Assembly: GCF_039528175.1 (NCBI RefSeq)
Contig: NZ_BAAALH010000002.1
Location: 1,302,001-1,366,000, forward strand
DNA length: 64,000 nucleotides
From: Citricoccus alkalitolerans
Lineage (GTDB): Bacteria; Actinomycetota; Actinomycetes; Actinomycetales; Micrococcaceae
Direction of reading: 5' to 3'
Positions within the stretch are counted from its first letter, which is position 1. The number at the start of each line of letters is the position of its first letter. The position numbers and the translations under genes were made by a program. The notes beneath the pieces were generated by a model that worked only from the letters and a program-made list of their open reading frames with translations, had not been told where the DNA came from and searched no databases. Shown one piece after another: positions 16,760-24,332 of the stretch.

Positions 16760-16886
16760 CGATGTTCCCAGTTCGTTGTCACGCCCGAGTGCAGGGTAAG
16801 GTGTTAGGGAACGTTTTTGACCAAAGATGTACGGATCTTCAACAGGCGTCTGTTGCGGATTCACCAACCACACAAGAGGTTTCCCT

Positions 16887-16985
16887 ATGGGTTCAGTGAT
16901 CAAGAAGCGCCGCAAGCGGATGTCCAAGAAGAAGCACCGCAAGCAGCTGCGCAAGACTCGTCACCAGCGCCGCAATAAGAAGTAG
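16887..16985 (+). CDS. 30S ribosomal protein bS22 (AURKAIP1/COX24-like)
   Basis: A 32-residue, extremely basic protein: MGSVIKKRRKRMSKKKHR, then KQLRKTRHQRRNKK. It matches the actinobacterial small ribosomal protein bS22 (33 residues in mycobacteria, product of the gene after Rv0500A), which lies in the decoding-side groove of the 30S subunit and shares the KRRKRM...KKHRK pattern with mitochondrial AURKAIP1/mS38. AAGAGG lies 7 bases before the ATG. Its position directly after the BldC-like gene is the conserved arrangement. It is easily missed because of its size. Identification is by pattern and context. Confidence 0.9.
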   Translation: MGSVIKKRRKRMSKKKHRKQLRKTRHQRRNKK

Positions 16986-17011
16986 GCGCGTCGCCGCGAG
17001 GTTCGCTGCAT

Positions 17012-17047
17012 CCGGGGCCGTCCCGCCGCAAGGCAGGACGGCCCCGG
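17012..17047 (+). terminator. rho-independent-type terminator after bS22 gene
   Basis: A perfect 12-bp stem (CCGGGGCCGTCC pairing with GGACGGCCCCGG) with a 12-base loop starts 26 bases after the bS22 stop. It is followed by AGCTGTTT, a short T-rich tail. Confidence 0.75.
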
Positions 17048-17089
17048 AGCTGTTTAAGCCGCTCGGAGCCGTTGACCCTCCGCCGGGCC

Positions 17090-17095
17090 TACGAT
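17090..17095 (+). promoter_or_regulatory. -10 box (TACGAT), leaderless start of glutaredoxin-like gene
   Basis: TACGAT ends 7 bases before the ATG at 17103. The in-frame ATG at 17094 overlaps this box, which favours 17103 as the real start. Confidence 0.45.
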
Positions 17096-17102
17096 GGAGC
17101 CG

Positions 17103-17396
17103 ATGACTGACATGCAGCCCCCGCCGCCACCCCCTTCCTTCCCCAGTCCCGTCCCCGCCGTCGAACTCCTCGTCAAGGACGGCTGTCACCTGTGCGAGGA
17201 CGCCCTGGCCGTGGTGGACGAGGTCTGTGGGCGGCTCGGGGTGGACTGGAAGGCCGTGGACATCGCCAGGCGTCCGGATCTTGCCGAGCGGCATGCCGAG
17301 GAGATCCCCGTCCTGATGGTGGACGGCGTGCAGCGGGACTTCTGGCGCATCGACCCGGCCCGCCTGGAGCGGATGCTGACCGCGGACCGGCCATGA
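17103..17396 (+). CDS. glutaredoxin-like (DUF836-type) thiol protein
   Basis: A 97-residue thioredoxin-fold protein. Seen: a proline-rich N-terminus, then VELLVKDGCHLCEDALAVVDEV, with a CxxC pair (Cys-His-Leu-Cys) at the start of the first helix, and EEIPVLMVDG with the cis-proline. This is the small glutaredoxin-like family often encoded next to rex in actinobacteria. It overlaps rex by 4 bases (ATGA), so the two are made together. A role in thiol redox balance is likely; whether it uses mycothiol is not visible. Confidence 0.87.
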   Translation: MTDMQPPPPPPSFPSPVPAVELLVKDGCHLCEDALAVVDEVCGRLGVDWKAVDIARRPDLAERHAEEIPVLMVDGVQRDFWRIDPARLERMLTADRP

Positions 17397-18103
17397 GTGG
17401 GGACGGAACCGCCGACGGTGGCGGTCACGGCTCAAGTCACGGCAGCGGTCACGGCACCGGTCACGGCCGGGGGCCGGGCTCCGGTCTGTCCCGGCCCACC
17501 GTGTCCCGGTTGCCCGGCTACCTGCGCGCTCTGGCCGCATTGGCCCGGGCCGGGACCGTCCGGGTGTCCTCCACCGACCTGGCCCGGCATACCGGCGTCA
17601 GCCCGGCGGTGTTGCGCCGGGATCTGTCCAGCCTGGGCCAGTTGGGCCGCCGCGGGGTCGGCTATCCCGTGGCAGCGCTCCAACAAGCCATCAGCCGCGC
17701 CCTGGGCCTGGTGGAGGACCAACCCGTGGTCTTAGTGGGTGCCGGGCATCTCGGCTCGGCCCTCGCCGGCTATACCGGCTTCGGGGAGCGGGGAATGCGC
17801 GTGTGCGCCGTGCTCGATGCCGACCCCGGCCTGGCCGGGCAACGGCGCGGTTCCGTGGTGGTCCGCCCGCTGGAGGAGTTGGAGGGAAGCGTCGCCGAGT
17901 CCGAGGCGAGGCTGGCGATCATGGCGGTCCCGGCCGGCGTCGCGCAGTCCGTGGCCGACCGCCTGGTGGCGGCGGGAATCCGGGGATTGCTGAACTTCGC
18001 CCCCGTGGACCTGGTGGTGCCCCGCGGGGTGACGGTGCGTGCCGTGGACCTGTCCACCGAACTGCAGATCCTGGCCTTCCACCAGGCCGAGTTGCGGCAG
18101 TAG
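17393..18103 (+). CDS. rex: redox-sensing transcriptional repressor Rex
   Basis: Rex senses the NADH/NAD+ ratio and represses respiratory genes when NAD+ is high. It is 236 residues. Seen: winged helix about residues 38-95 (LSRPTVSRLPGYLRAL, ARHTGVSPAVLRRDLSSLG, GVGYPVAAL), the Rossmann motif VVLVGAGHLGSALAGY near residues 112-127, and a C-terminal helix (LSTELQILAFHQAEL) that swaps between subunits. Unusual: residues about 11-26 are a four-unit Gly/Ser-His-Gly repeat in front of the DNA-binding domain. The ATG overlaps the stop of the glutaredoxin-like gene. Nearby cytochrome c maturation and menaquinone genes are plausible targets, but I saw no TGTGAA-type Rex operator at their promoters. 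Confidence 0.93.
   Translation: MSGDGTADGGGHGSSHGSGHGTGHGRGPGSGLSRPTVSRLPGYLRALAALARAGTVRVSSTDLARHTGVSPAVLRRDLSSLGQLGRRGVGYPVAALQQAISRALGLVEDQPVVLVGAGHLGSALAGYTGFGERGMRVCAVLDADPGLAGQRRGSVVVRPLEELEGSVAESEARLAIMAVPAGVAQSVADRLVAAGIRGLLNFAPVDLVVPRGVTVRAVDLSTELQILAFHQAELRQ
17423..17470 (+). repeat. four 12-bp tandem units inside rex
   Basis: Four consecutive 12-base units, each with the core GTCACGG, code for GHGS, SHGS, GHGT and GHGR. The units differ mainly in the last three bases. Replication slippage in this tract would add or remove four residues without a frameshift. Confidence 0.85.
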
Positions 18104-18150
18104 CGGCGCCAGTTGCCAGTTGGGAGGGGTAACCGGGACGTGCGCGAGGA

Positions 18151-18984
18151 CTAGCGGCGCATGGCCTTCTCCCACGCCTTGGCGCGGAGATACTCGCTGG
18201 AGGGGCGCAGGTAGGCGAAGACGATGCCGGCAACGCCCAGGGCCACGTAGATGAGGCCGGGGCCGAAGGCGGAGGTCAGGGAGAGCACGGCGAAGATCGT
18301 GCCGAAGATCCGGGCCACGTTGGAACCGCGCCGGATGCCGGTGGCGATCAGCCAGTACAGCACCACCAGGAGCGCCGTGAACACCACGGCGAAGATGCGC
18401 ACCGACTCCAGGAACGACCCCATCTCGATCGACAGACCAGCCGCATCCATCTGTTCCTGGTAGAGGTCCAGCATCTCCGGGGTCAGTCCCATGTTGGGTG
18501 AGAACAGGGAGAAGAGCTCGATGACCAGGAACGCGAGGCCGGCCGCGAGGATCAGCCAGTAGGACCGGTCGATCGTGCTCGGCCTGGTGATCGGACCGAG
18601 CTGCTGCGGAACGCCCTGGCCCGGGTAGCCGTACTCCGGGCCCGGTTGGTTGACCGAGGGCTGCCCGTAGGGGGAGTAGCCGTTCGGGGGCTGTCCGTAG
18701 GGAGCCTGGCCGTAGGCGTTCTGCCCCTGAGGTGTTTGCCCCTGAGGAGGTTGACCATACGGAGACTGGCCCTGCGGCGGCTGGCCATAGGGCGGGGCCG
18801 GTTGCTGTCCTTGCTGTGCCTGCCGCTCCTGCCGCTCCTGCTGGGCCTGGCTCAGCTGGGCCTGGTGCTCGGCCTGCTGCTCCGGAGTCAGGCGGATGCC
18901 GTACTGGGGACGATCGTCCCGGGGCTGGCCCGGCTTCTGGGGCTCGTCAGGCTGCTCGGGGTGTTCGGGATGTTGCTCGTTCAT
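18151..18984 (-). CDS. Pro/Gln-rich membrane protein of unknown function
   Basis: A 277-residue protein. The first 140 residues are disordered: an acidic Pro/Glu stretch, a Gln-rich helix (QQAEHQAQLSQAQQERQERQAQQGQQ) and repeats of the type PYGQPPQGQ. The remainder has four membrane segments: WLILAAGLAFLVIELFSLF, IFAVVFTALLVVLYWLIATG, VARIFGTIFAVLSLTSAFG and LIYVALGVAGIVFAYL. ATG 18984 has GGAAGGG 6 bases upstream. Tails of this kind with four-helix domains are common in actinobacterial surface or division-related proteins, but no function can be assigned. It stands alone between rex and the divergent phosphatase gene. Confidence 0.85.
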   Translation of the reverse strand: MNEQHPEHPEQPDEPQKPGQPRDDRPQYGIRLTPEQQAEHQAQLSQAQQERQERQAQQGQQPAPPYGQPPQGQSPYGQPPQGQTPQGQNAYGQAPYGQPPNGYSPYGQPSVNQPGPEYGYPGQGVPQQLGPITRPSTIDRSYWLILAAGLAFLVIELFSLFSPNMGLTPEMLDLYQEQMDAAGLSIEMGSFLESVRIFAVVFTALLVVLYWLIATGIRRGSNVARIFGTIFAVLSLTSAFGPGLIYVALGVAGIVFAYLRPSSEYLRAKAWEKAMRR

Positions 18985-19062
18985 GGCGGGCCCTTCCTGC
19001 GGGACTCTCGGGTCGAATGGTCTTGGGTCAACGCTATCGCCCGATTCTGACAGTATGGACCC

Positions 19063-19731
19063 ATGCCTTCTGCGACTGTGCACCTTGTCCGCCATGGAGA
19101 AGTCCACAACCCGGACAGGGTCCTCTACGGTCGTATCCCCGGTTACCACCTCTCGGAACTCGGACACCGGATGGCGGCGGACATCGGCGACTGGTTCGCC
19201 GGTGAGGCTCGGGCCTCCGGTCGGACGCCGGCCCTGCTCGTCTCCTCATCGCTGCAGCGCGCCCGGGAGACAGCGGCCCCCATCGCCCAGGCCCTGTCCC
19301 TGGAGTCTGGCATCGATGACCGGTTCATCGAGGCCACGAACCACTTCGAGGGCGGGTCTCGGGTGGCCAGGCAGCTCTGGAAGCCTCGCCACTGGCCCTT
19401 CCTGCTCAATCCGCTGCGCCCCTCCTGGGGTGAGCCGTACCGATCCCAGGTGAGCCGGATGAGCGAGGGCATCCTTGAGCTGCGTGACCGGGCCGTGGAA
19501 CTCGGGGGAGAGGGCGCCGAGGCGATCGTCGTCTCGCACCAGCTGCCCATCTGGGTCACCCGGCTCTCGGCCGAGGGCAGGCCGCTGTGGCATGACCCCC
19601 GGCAGCGTGAGTGCACCCTGACCTCCGTCACCTCCCTGCACTTCGAACGGGGACAGTCCGCCCCGCGGGTGGAGTACCGGGAGCCCAATGCCGCGCTGCT
19701 GGCCCAGGCCTCCAGCCTGCCGGGCGCCTGA
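19063..19731 (+). CDS. histidine phosphatase family protein (phosphoglycerate mutase-like)
   Basis: A 222-residue member of the histidine phosphatase superfamily. Seen: HLVRHGEVHNP at residues 6-16 with the phosphorylated His in RHG, LVSSSLQRARETA near residue 60 (second Arg), and IVVSHQLPIWV near residues 153-163 with the second catalytic His. The family includes phosphoglycerate mutases, acid phosphatases and small-molecule phosphatases; substrate unknown. It precedes the cytochrome c maturation operon by 278 bases that include candidate operators and a promoter, so it is probably not part of it. Confidence 0.88.
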   Translation: MPSATVHLVRHGEVHNPDRVLYGRIPGYHLSELGHRMAADIGDWFAGEARASGRTPALLVSSSLQRARETAAPIAQALSLESGIDDRFIEATNHFEGGSRVARQLWKPRHWPFLLNPLRPSWGEPYRSQVSRMSEGILELRDRAVELGGEGAEAIVVSHQLPIWVTRLSAEGRPLWHDPRQRECTLTSVTSLHFERGQSAPRVEYREPNAALLAQASSLPGA

Positions 19732-19823
19732 CGCGCTCCACACCACCGCGCCCCCGAGCCACCAGCCAACCCAGCCACGCACGCCACCCCGGCCGGCCCG
19801 GCTGTCCCGGCCAGTGAAGCGAT

Positions 19824-19910
19824 CTGCCACATCGAGAGGACATCGCCCCCTGGGGACCTCAACGGGCAAGGTCTCGTGGATGTGGCAGAACGTGGATGTG
19901 GATGTGGCAG
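19824..19910 (+). repeat. three copies of GATGTGGCAG upstream of cytochrome c operon
   Basis: GATGTGGCAG occurs at 19879-19888 and 19901-19910 in direct orientation, 22 bases apart (two helical turns). It occurs inverted as CTGCCACATC at 19824-19833. The longer form GTGGATGTGGCAGAA is shared by the two direct copies. The copies lie upstream of the likely promoter at 19964 and could bind a regulator of the operon. Confidence 0.6.
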
Positions 19911-19963
19911 AAGCGAAATCACCGTTCGTCCCGGCGGATTCCGCCCGGGTCTACTACAGGCGG

Positions 19964-19969
19964 TAGAAT
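19964..19969 (+). promoter_or_regulatory. -10 box (TAGAAT) of cytochrome c maturation operon
   Basis: TAGAAT lies 40 bases before the first ATG at 20010, giving a leader of about 34 bases. No consensus -35 box is present, which would fit a promoter that needs an activator. Confidence 0.45.
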
Positions 19970-20009
19970 CCAACGGACGCCCAATCCCCACTGGAGTATC
20001 CGAGCTGCC

Positions 20010-20684
20010 ATGACCGTTCCACATCAGCACCGACCAGCCCACGGCTCCGGTCCCCGATCCGCGACCGGCCCAAGCCGGCGGAACGTGCTGGCCGGACTTG
20101 CCGGGTTGGCAGCATTGCCGCTGCTGGCGGCCTGCTCCACCGAGGACCCGCTGGCCGCCCAGGCCGGGAACGCCGACGGCAAGAACTACATCGCCGGTGA
20201 CGGATCCGTTCTGGAGGTCGCCGCCGAGGACCGCGGCGAACCCGTGCAGTTCACATCCACTGCCTTCTCCGGTGAATCCGTCAGTTCTGCGGACTGGCTC
20301 GGGGAACCCGTGGTGCTGAACTTCTGGTATGCGGCGTGTGCCCCGTGCCGCGTGGAGGCCCCGGACCTGCAGTCCCTGCACGAGGAGTGGGAGCCGCAGG
20401 GTGTGCGGTTCGTAGGCGTGAACGTGCGGGACACCGCTGGCACCGCAGAAGCCTTCGAGCGGAACTTCGGGATCACCTACCCCTCCCTGGAGGACCGCGG
20501 CGGCCAGGTGCTGCTGGCCATGACGGACTATGTGCCGCCGCAGGCCGTACCCACCACGATCGTCCTGGATCGCCAGGGCCGTGTCTCGGCCCGCATCCTC
20601 GGGGTCGCGGAGCGGTCCACCCTCAAGACGCTGATCGCCACCATTGTCGATGAACCGGCCGATCCTGCCGACGAGCAGGCCTGA
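20010..20684 (+). CDS. resA: TlpA/ResA-like thioredoxin lipoprotein
   Basis: An extracytoplasmic thiol-disulfide reductase that keeps apocytochrome c cysteines reduced for haem attachment. It is 224 residues. The N-terminus has a twin-arginine-like SRRNVLAGLAG followed by a lipobox LLAAC near residue 40, so it is probably a lipoprotein. The catalytic motif is FWYAACAPCRVEAPDL (CAPC) near residues 108-123, and the cis-Pro loop is QAVPTTIVLDRQGRV. It is first in a run of four genes with ccdA, resB and ccsB, spaced by 8 bases from ccdA. This context makes the System II cytochrome c maturation role firm. Confidence 0.92.
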   Translation: MTVPHQHRPAHGSGPRSATGPSRRNVLAGLAGLAALPLLAACSTEDPLAAQAGNADGKNYIAGDGSVLEVAAEDRGEPVQFTSTAFSGESVSSADWLGEPVVLNFWYAACAPCRVEAPDLQSLHEEWEPQGVRFVGVNVRDTAGTAEAFERNFGITYPSLEDRGGQVLLAMTDYVPPQAVPTTIVLDRQGRVSARILGVAERSTLKTLIATIVDEPADPADEQA

Positions 20685-20692
20685 GCCGCCCG

Positions 20693-21475
20693 ATGCTGCA
20701 GGCCCCCATCGCCACCGCCACTGTCAACAATCCCTTCGCCGAGATCGTCATGGACGGCTCGATGCTGTTGGCCATGCCCATCGCGCTGCTGGCCGGTCTC
20801 GTCTCCTTCCTCTCGCCGTGTGTGCTGCCGCTCGTACCGGGCTACCTGGGATATGTGACCGGACTGACCGGGGCGGATCTGCAGGATCAGAAGCGGGGAC
20901 GGATGCTCCTCGGCATCGCGCTGTTCGTCCTGGGTTTCTCCGTGGTGTTCGTGCTCGTGGGGATCGTGTTCTCCCAGGTCACCATCTGGCTGCAGGGGGA
21001 CGGCGAATGGCTGACCCGCGTGCTCGGCGTGGTGGTGATGGTCCTGGGCGTGGTGTTCATGGGCGGACTCGACCGGTTGCAGCAGGACCGCCGCCTGCAC
21101 GTCCAGCCCAAGGCCGGGCTGTGGGGTGCCCCGGTGCTCGGTGTGACGTTCGGCTTGGGTTGGGCCCCCTGCATCGGCCCGACCATGGCCGCCGTCCTCG
21201 CCATGTCCACCGCCGGGTCCACCAATCCGGCTAAGGGCGCGTTGCTGGCGTTCATCTACTGCCTGGGGCTGGGCCTGCCGTTCCTGCTCATCGCCCTCGG
21301 CCTGCGCCGCGGCATGGGTGCCATGGCCTTCTTCCGCAGGCACCGGGTGGCCGTGATGCGCTTCGGCGGCGGGCTGCTGATCGTGCTCGGCGCGCTGATG
21401 GTGTCCGGGCTGTGGAACTCCTGGGTCGTCCAGTTGCAGACCTGGTTCGCCAACGAAGTGAGGCTGCCGATTTGA
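20693..21475 (+). CDS. ccdA: cytochrome c biogenesis protein CcdA
   Basis: A polytopic protein that carries electrons from cytoplasmic thioredoxin across the membrane to ResA. It is 260 residues with six predicted membrane helices. The two redox cysteines are seen in the symmetric motifs VSFLSPCVLPLVPGYL near residue 43 and GLGWAPCIGPTMAAVL near residue 160. The start at 20693 gives a short hydrophilic lead; an in-frame ATG at 20750 would put the start closer to the first helix. The stop overlaps the resB start by 4 bases. Confidence 0.93.
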   Translation: MLQAPIATATVNNPFAEIVMDGSMLLAMPIALLAGLVSFLSPCVLPLVPGYLGYVTGLTGADLQDQKRGRMLLGIALFVLGFSVVFVLVGIVFSQVTIWLQGDGEWLTRVLGVVVMVLGVVFMGGLDRLQQDRRLHVQPKAGLWGAPVLGVTFGLGWAPCIGPTMAAVLAMSTAGSTNPAKGALLAFIYCLGLGLPFLLIALGLRRGMGAMAFFRRHRVAVMRFGGGLLIVLGALMVSGLWNSWVVQLQTWFANEVRLPI

Positions 21476-23208
21476 GTCAAGAAGACAACGTGCGGGCCGC
21501 CCGGGCCGAGGAGGCCCAGTCAGGCCGGACGAACCGTCAGCGCGAGGACGTGGCCGTCCCCGCACTGGGCTTCAAGGAGTCACTGCGTTTCGCCTGGCGG
21601 CAGTTGACCTCCATGCGCACCGCGCTGATGCTCCTGCTGCTGCTGGCCGTGGCCGCCGTGCCCGGATCCCTGTTCCCCCAGCGCCCGGCCGGTCCGGAGA
21701 TCGTCAACCAGTACCTCGAGGACCATCCCGTCCAGGGCGAATGGCTGGACCGTTTCCAGATGTTCGACGTCTACTCGTCCGTCTGGTTCTCCGCCATCTA
21801 CATCCTGCTGTTCGTCTCCCTGATCGGCTGCGTGGTGCCGCGCGCCGCGAAGCACGCCAAGGACTTGCGCTCCGCCCCGCCGCGGACCCCACGCCGGCTG
21901 AGCCGCCTGCCCGAGTACGGCAAGGTGGTCCTCGAGCCCACCGGTCCGTCCCCGCGGGACGCGGTGTCCCAGGCCACGCGGATCCTGAAGAAACGCGGCT
22001 ACCGCACGGACGTCCGAGAGGAGCCCGACGGCGGCGCTTCCGTGGGTGCCGAGCGCGGCTATGTGCGAGAGATCGGCAACATCTTCTTCCACCTGTCTCT
22101 CATCGGCGTGCTGGCCTTCATGGCCGTCGGCGGTCTGCTGAGCTACTCGGGGCAGAAGATCATCGTGGAGGGGGAGGGCTTCGCCAACACCCTCGTGGCC
22201 TATGACTCCTTCACCCCCGGCAGCGCCTTCTCCGAGGACCGGTTGGAGCCGTTCTCGATGACCCTCGACGGATTCGAGGCGGTGTTCGACCGCGAGTCGG
22301 AGACCCACTATGGCCAGCCCCTGGATTTCACCGCGCACATGACCGTCCAGGAGGGGACCGGCGGAGAGGCGACGCAGCAGGATCTGAAGGTCAACCACCC
22401 GTTCGACATCGGCGGCACCCGCGTCTACCTCGTCGGCAATGGCTACGCACCGGAGGTCACCGTCCGGGACGGCAACGGGGACATCGCGTTCCAGGGACCC
22501 GTCGTCGCGCAGGTCCAGGACCAGCTCTACACCTCGCTGATGGTCATCAAGGCCCCGGATGCACAGCCGGAACAGCTGGGCTTCGTCGGGTTCTTCCTGC
22601 CGACGGCCTACACCGGGGAGGACGGCGTGGCCGTCTCGATCGACCCGGAACTGTACGAGCCCGAGCTGAACCTGAACTCGTACTACGGTGACCTCGGTCT
22701 GGACGACGGCGAGTCACAGAACGTGTACGTGCTGGACACGGACCACCTCACCGAGCTGAACAACCGGGACCTCGAGTCCGGTGGCATCACGTTGAGCCCG
22801 GGGGAGTCCTACGATCTGCCGGAGGGCAAAGGCTCCATCAGCTTCGACGGCGTCCAGCGCTACGTCGGCCTGGACATCCACCACGATCCGGGCAAGTGGG
22901 GCGTCGGCTTCTTCGCCGTCCTGGCCCTGGTGTCCCTGGGTGTGAGCCTGTTCGTGCGTCGCCGCCGCGTGTGGGTCCGTAGCGCTACCGGCCCGGACGG
23001 GTCCACCATGGTGGAGTACGGCTTGCTCGCCCGCGGCGAGGACTTCGGGCTGCGCGAGGAGAACGTCTCCCTGCGCCGCCAGTTCGAGAAGGCCTGGCCC
23101 GTGGTCGCCCCGGAGGGCGAACCCGGCGAGACCGGCCCGATCACCCATCGTCAGACAACGTCATCCACCGCCGGGCCCACCGGCGCCACAGAGAACCGAC
23201 CGGAGTAA
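21472..23208 (+). CDS. resB: cytochrome c biogenesis protein ResB
   Basis: One half of the ResBC (Ccs1/CcsA) haem lyase that delivers haem and ligates it to apocytochrome c outside the cell. It is 578 residues from the TTG that overlaps the ccdA stop (TTGA). Seen: TM1 TALMLLLLLAVAAVPG near residue 47, TM2 AIYILLFVSLIGCVVP near 105, TM3 IFFHLSLIGVLAFMAVGGLL near 204, a large extracytoplasmic domain, and TM4 GVGFFAVLALVSLGVSLFV near residue 478, followed by a 90-residue cytoplasmic tail. Three to four helices with a big external domain is the family layout. Confidence 0.93.
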   Translation: MSQEDNVRAARAEEAQSGRTNRQREDVAVPALGFKESLRFAWRQLTSMRTALMLLLLLAVAAVPGSLFPQRPAGPEIVNQYLEDHPVQGEWLDRFQMFDVYSSVWFSAIYILLFVSLIGCVVPRAAKHAKDLRSAPPRTPRRLSRLPEYGKVVLEPTGPSPRDAVSQATRILKKRGYRTDVREEPDGGASVGAERGYVREIGNIFFHLSLIGVLAFMAVGGLLSYSGQKIIVEGEGFANTLVAYDSFTPGSAFSEDRLEPFSMTLDGFEAVFDRESETHYGQPLDFTAHMTVQEGTGGEATQQDLKVNHPFDIGGTRVYLVGNGYAPEVTVRDGNGDIAFQGPVVAQVQDQLYTSLMVIKAPDAQPEQLGFVGFFLPTAYTGEDGVAVSIDPELYEPELNLNSYYGDLGLDDGESQNVYVLDTDHLTELNNRDLESGGITLSPGESYDLPEGKGSISFDGVQRYVGLDIHHDPGKWGVGFFAVLALVSLGVSLFVRRRRVWVRSATGPDGSTMVEYGLLARGEDFGLREENVSLRRQFEKAWPVVAPEGEPGETGPITHRQTTSSTAGPTGATENRPE

Positions 23209-23211
23209 CCC

Positions 23212-24318
23212 ATGCAGTCCATCAATCTGCAGCTGGCCAGCTACAGCGACCTGTTCATGCTGATCGCTGCGCTGGTCTACGCCGCGGCCTTCATCGTGTT
23301 CGCCATCGACATGGCGACCTCGTCCAAGACCATTCGCACCCTCGAGGCCGAACTGGCCGCCGAGTCCGGCGCGTCCGGTGACGCCCCCGCAGCGGCACTG
23401 CAGCGCCGCGAGCAGCTGGTGGGGGCCGGCGTCGTGGGCCAGGAGGCGAGCGCCGCGGCCGTCACGGGTCGCGGCGGGACGGGAAAGAAGACCGGCGCCG
23501 AGTACACCGATCAGAACCTCGTGGACGATGACATGGCGTACCTGGGAACCACCCGGCGTCCGGCCGCCAATGTGGCCGTCGCCCTGATGGTCATCGGCGT
23601 GCTGCTGCACGCCTTCGCCGTGATCGCCCGCGGGGTGGCCGCCTACCGGGTGCCGTGGGGCAACATGTACGAGTTCTGCACCACCGGCGCGCTGCTGGTC
23701 GCCGCGGTCTACCTGCTGTTCCTCATCCGCAAGGACCTGCGCTTCCTGGGCACCTTCGTCTCCGGACTGGTCGTGGTCATGATGTGCGCGGCCACCATGG
23801 GCTTCCCGACCCCGATCGCCCACCTGCAGCCGGCCCTGCAGTCCCCGTGGATCGTCATCCACGTCTCCGTGGCCGTGCTCGCGTCCGCTCTGTTCGGCCT
23901 GACCTGCGCGATGAGCGTGCTGCAGCTGCTCCAGCACCGCCGCGAGGCCCGACTGAGGACCGGGGGCGAGGGCAAGCCAGCGTTCATGCGTCTGGTGCCG
24001 TCCGCCTTCAGCCTCGAGAACTGGTCCTACCGCATCAACGCGGTGGGTTTCGTGATGTGGACCTTCACCCTGATCGCCGGTGCCATCTGGGCTGAGGCCG
24101 CCTGGGGCCGCTACTGGGGCTGGGACACCAAAGAGGTGTGGACCTTCGTCATCTGGGTGGTCTACGCCGGCTACCTGCATGCCCGGGCGACCCGCGGCTG
24201 GACCGGGGACCGGGCCGCCTGGCTATCGATCATCGGCTTCGCCTGCCTGGTCTTCAACTTCACCATCGTCAACACGTACTTCCCGGGCCTGCACTCCTAC
24301 GCCGGCATCCCGGAATAG
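23212..24318 (+). CDS. ccsB: cytochrome c biogenesis protein CcsB (CcsA/ResC family)
   Basis: The haem-handling subunit of the ResBC complex. It is 368 residues with about eight membrane helices. The tryptophan-rich WWD signature is seen as WGRYWGWDTKEVWTFVIW near residues 301-318. WGNMYEFCTTGA and conserved histidines in HAFAVIARG, HVSVAVLAS and GLHSYAG near the C-terminus may be haem ligands. A hydrophilic Ala/Gly-rich loop of about 80 residues separates TM1 from TM2. It is the last gene of the operon, 3 bases after resB. The converging lipoprotein gene ends 14 bases downstream, with no terminator hairpin evident. Confidence 0.94.
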   Translation: MQSINLQLASYSDLFMLIAALVYAAAFIVFAIDMATSSKTIRTLEAELAAESGASGDAPAAALQRREQLVGAGVVGQEASAAAVTGRGGTGKKTGAEYTDQNLVDDDMAYLGTTRRPAANVAVALMVIGVLLHAFAVIARGVAAYRVPWGNMYEFCTTGALLVAAVYLLFLIRKDLRFLGTFVSGLVVVMMCAATMGFPTPIAHLQPALQSPWIVIHVSVAVLASALFGLTCAMSVLQLLQHRREARLRTGGEGKPAFMRLVPSAFSLENWSYRINAVGFVMWTFTLIAGAIWAEAAWGRYWGWDTKEVWTFVIWVVYAGYLHARATRGWTGDRAAWLSIIGFACLVFNFTIVNTYFPGLHSYAGIPE

Positions 24319-24332
24319 TCACCCTCGCAGAG

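Noticed and set aside
17072..17095. TTGACC plus TACGAT as a full promoter for the glutaredoxin-like gene
   Set aside because: The two boxes are only 12 bases apart, too close for a normal -35/-10 pair; only the -10 box is kept.
17393..24318. Rex operator at the cytochrome c operon
   Set aside because: No TGTGAA-n-TTCACA-like palindrome was seen upstream of resA; the sites present there have another sequence.
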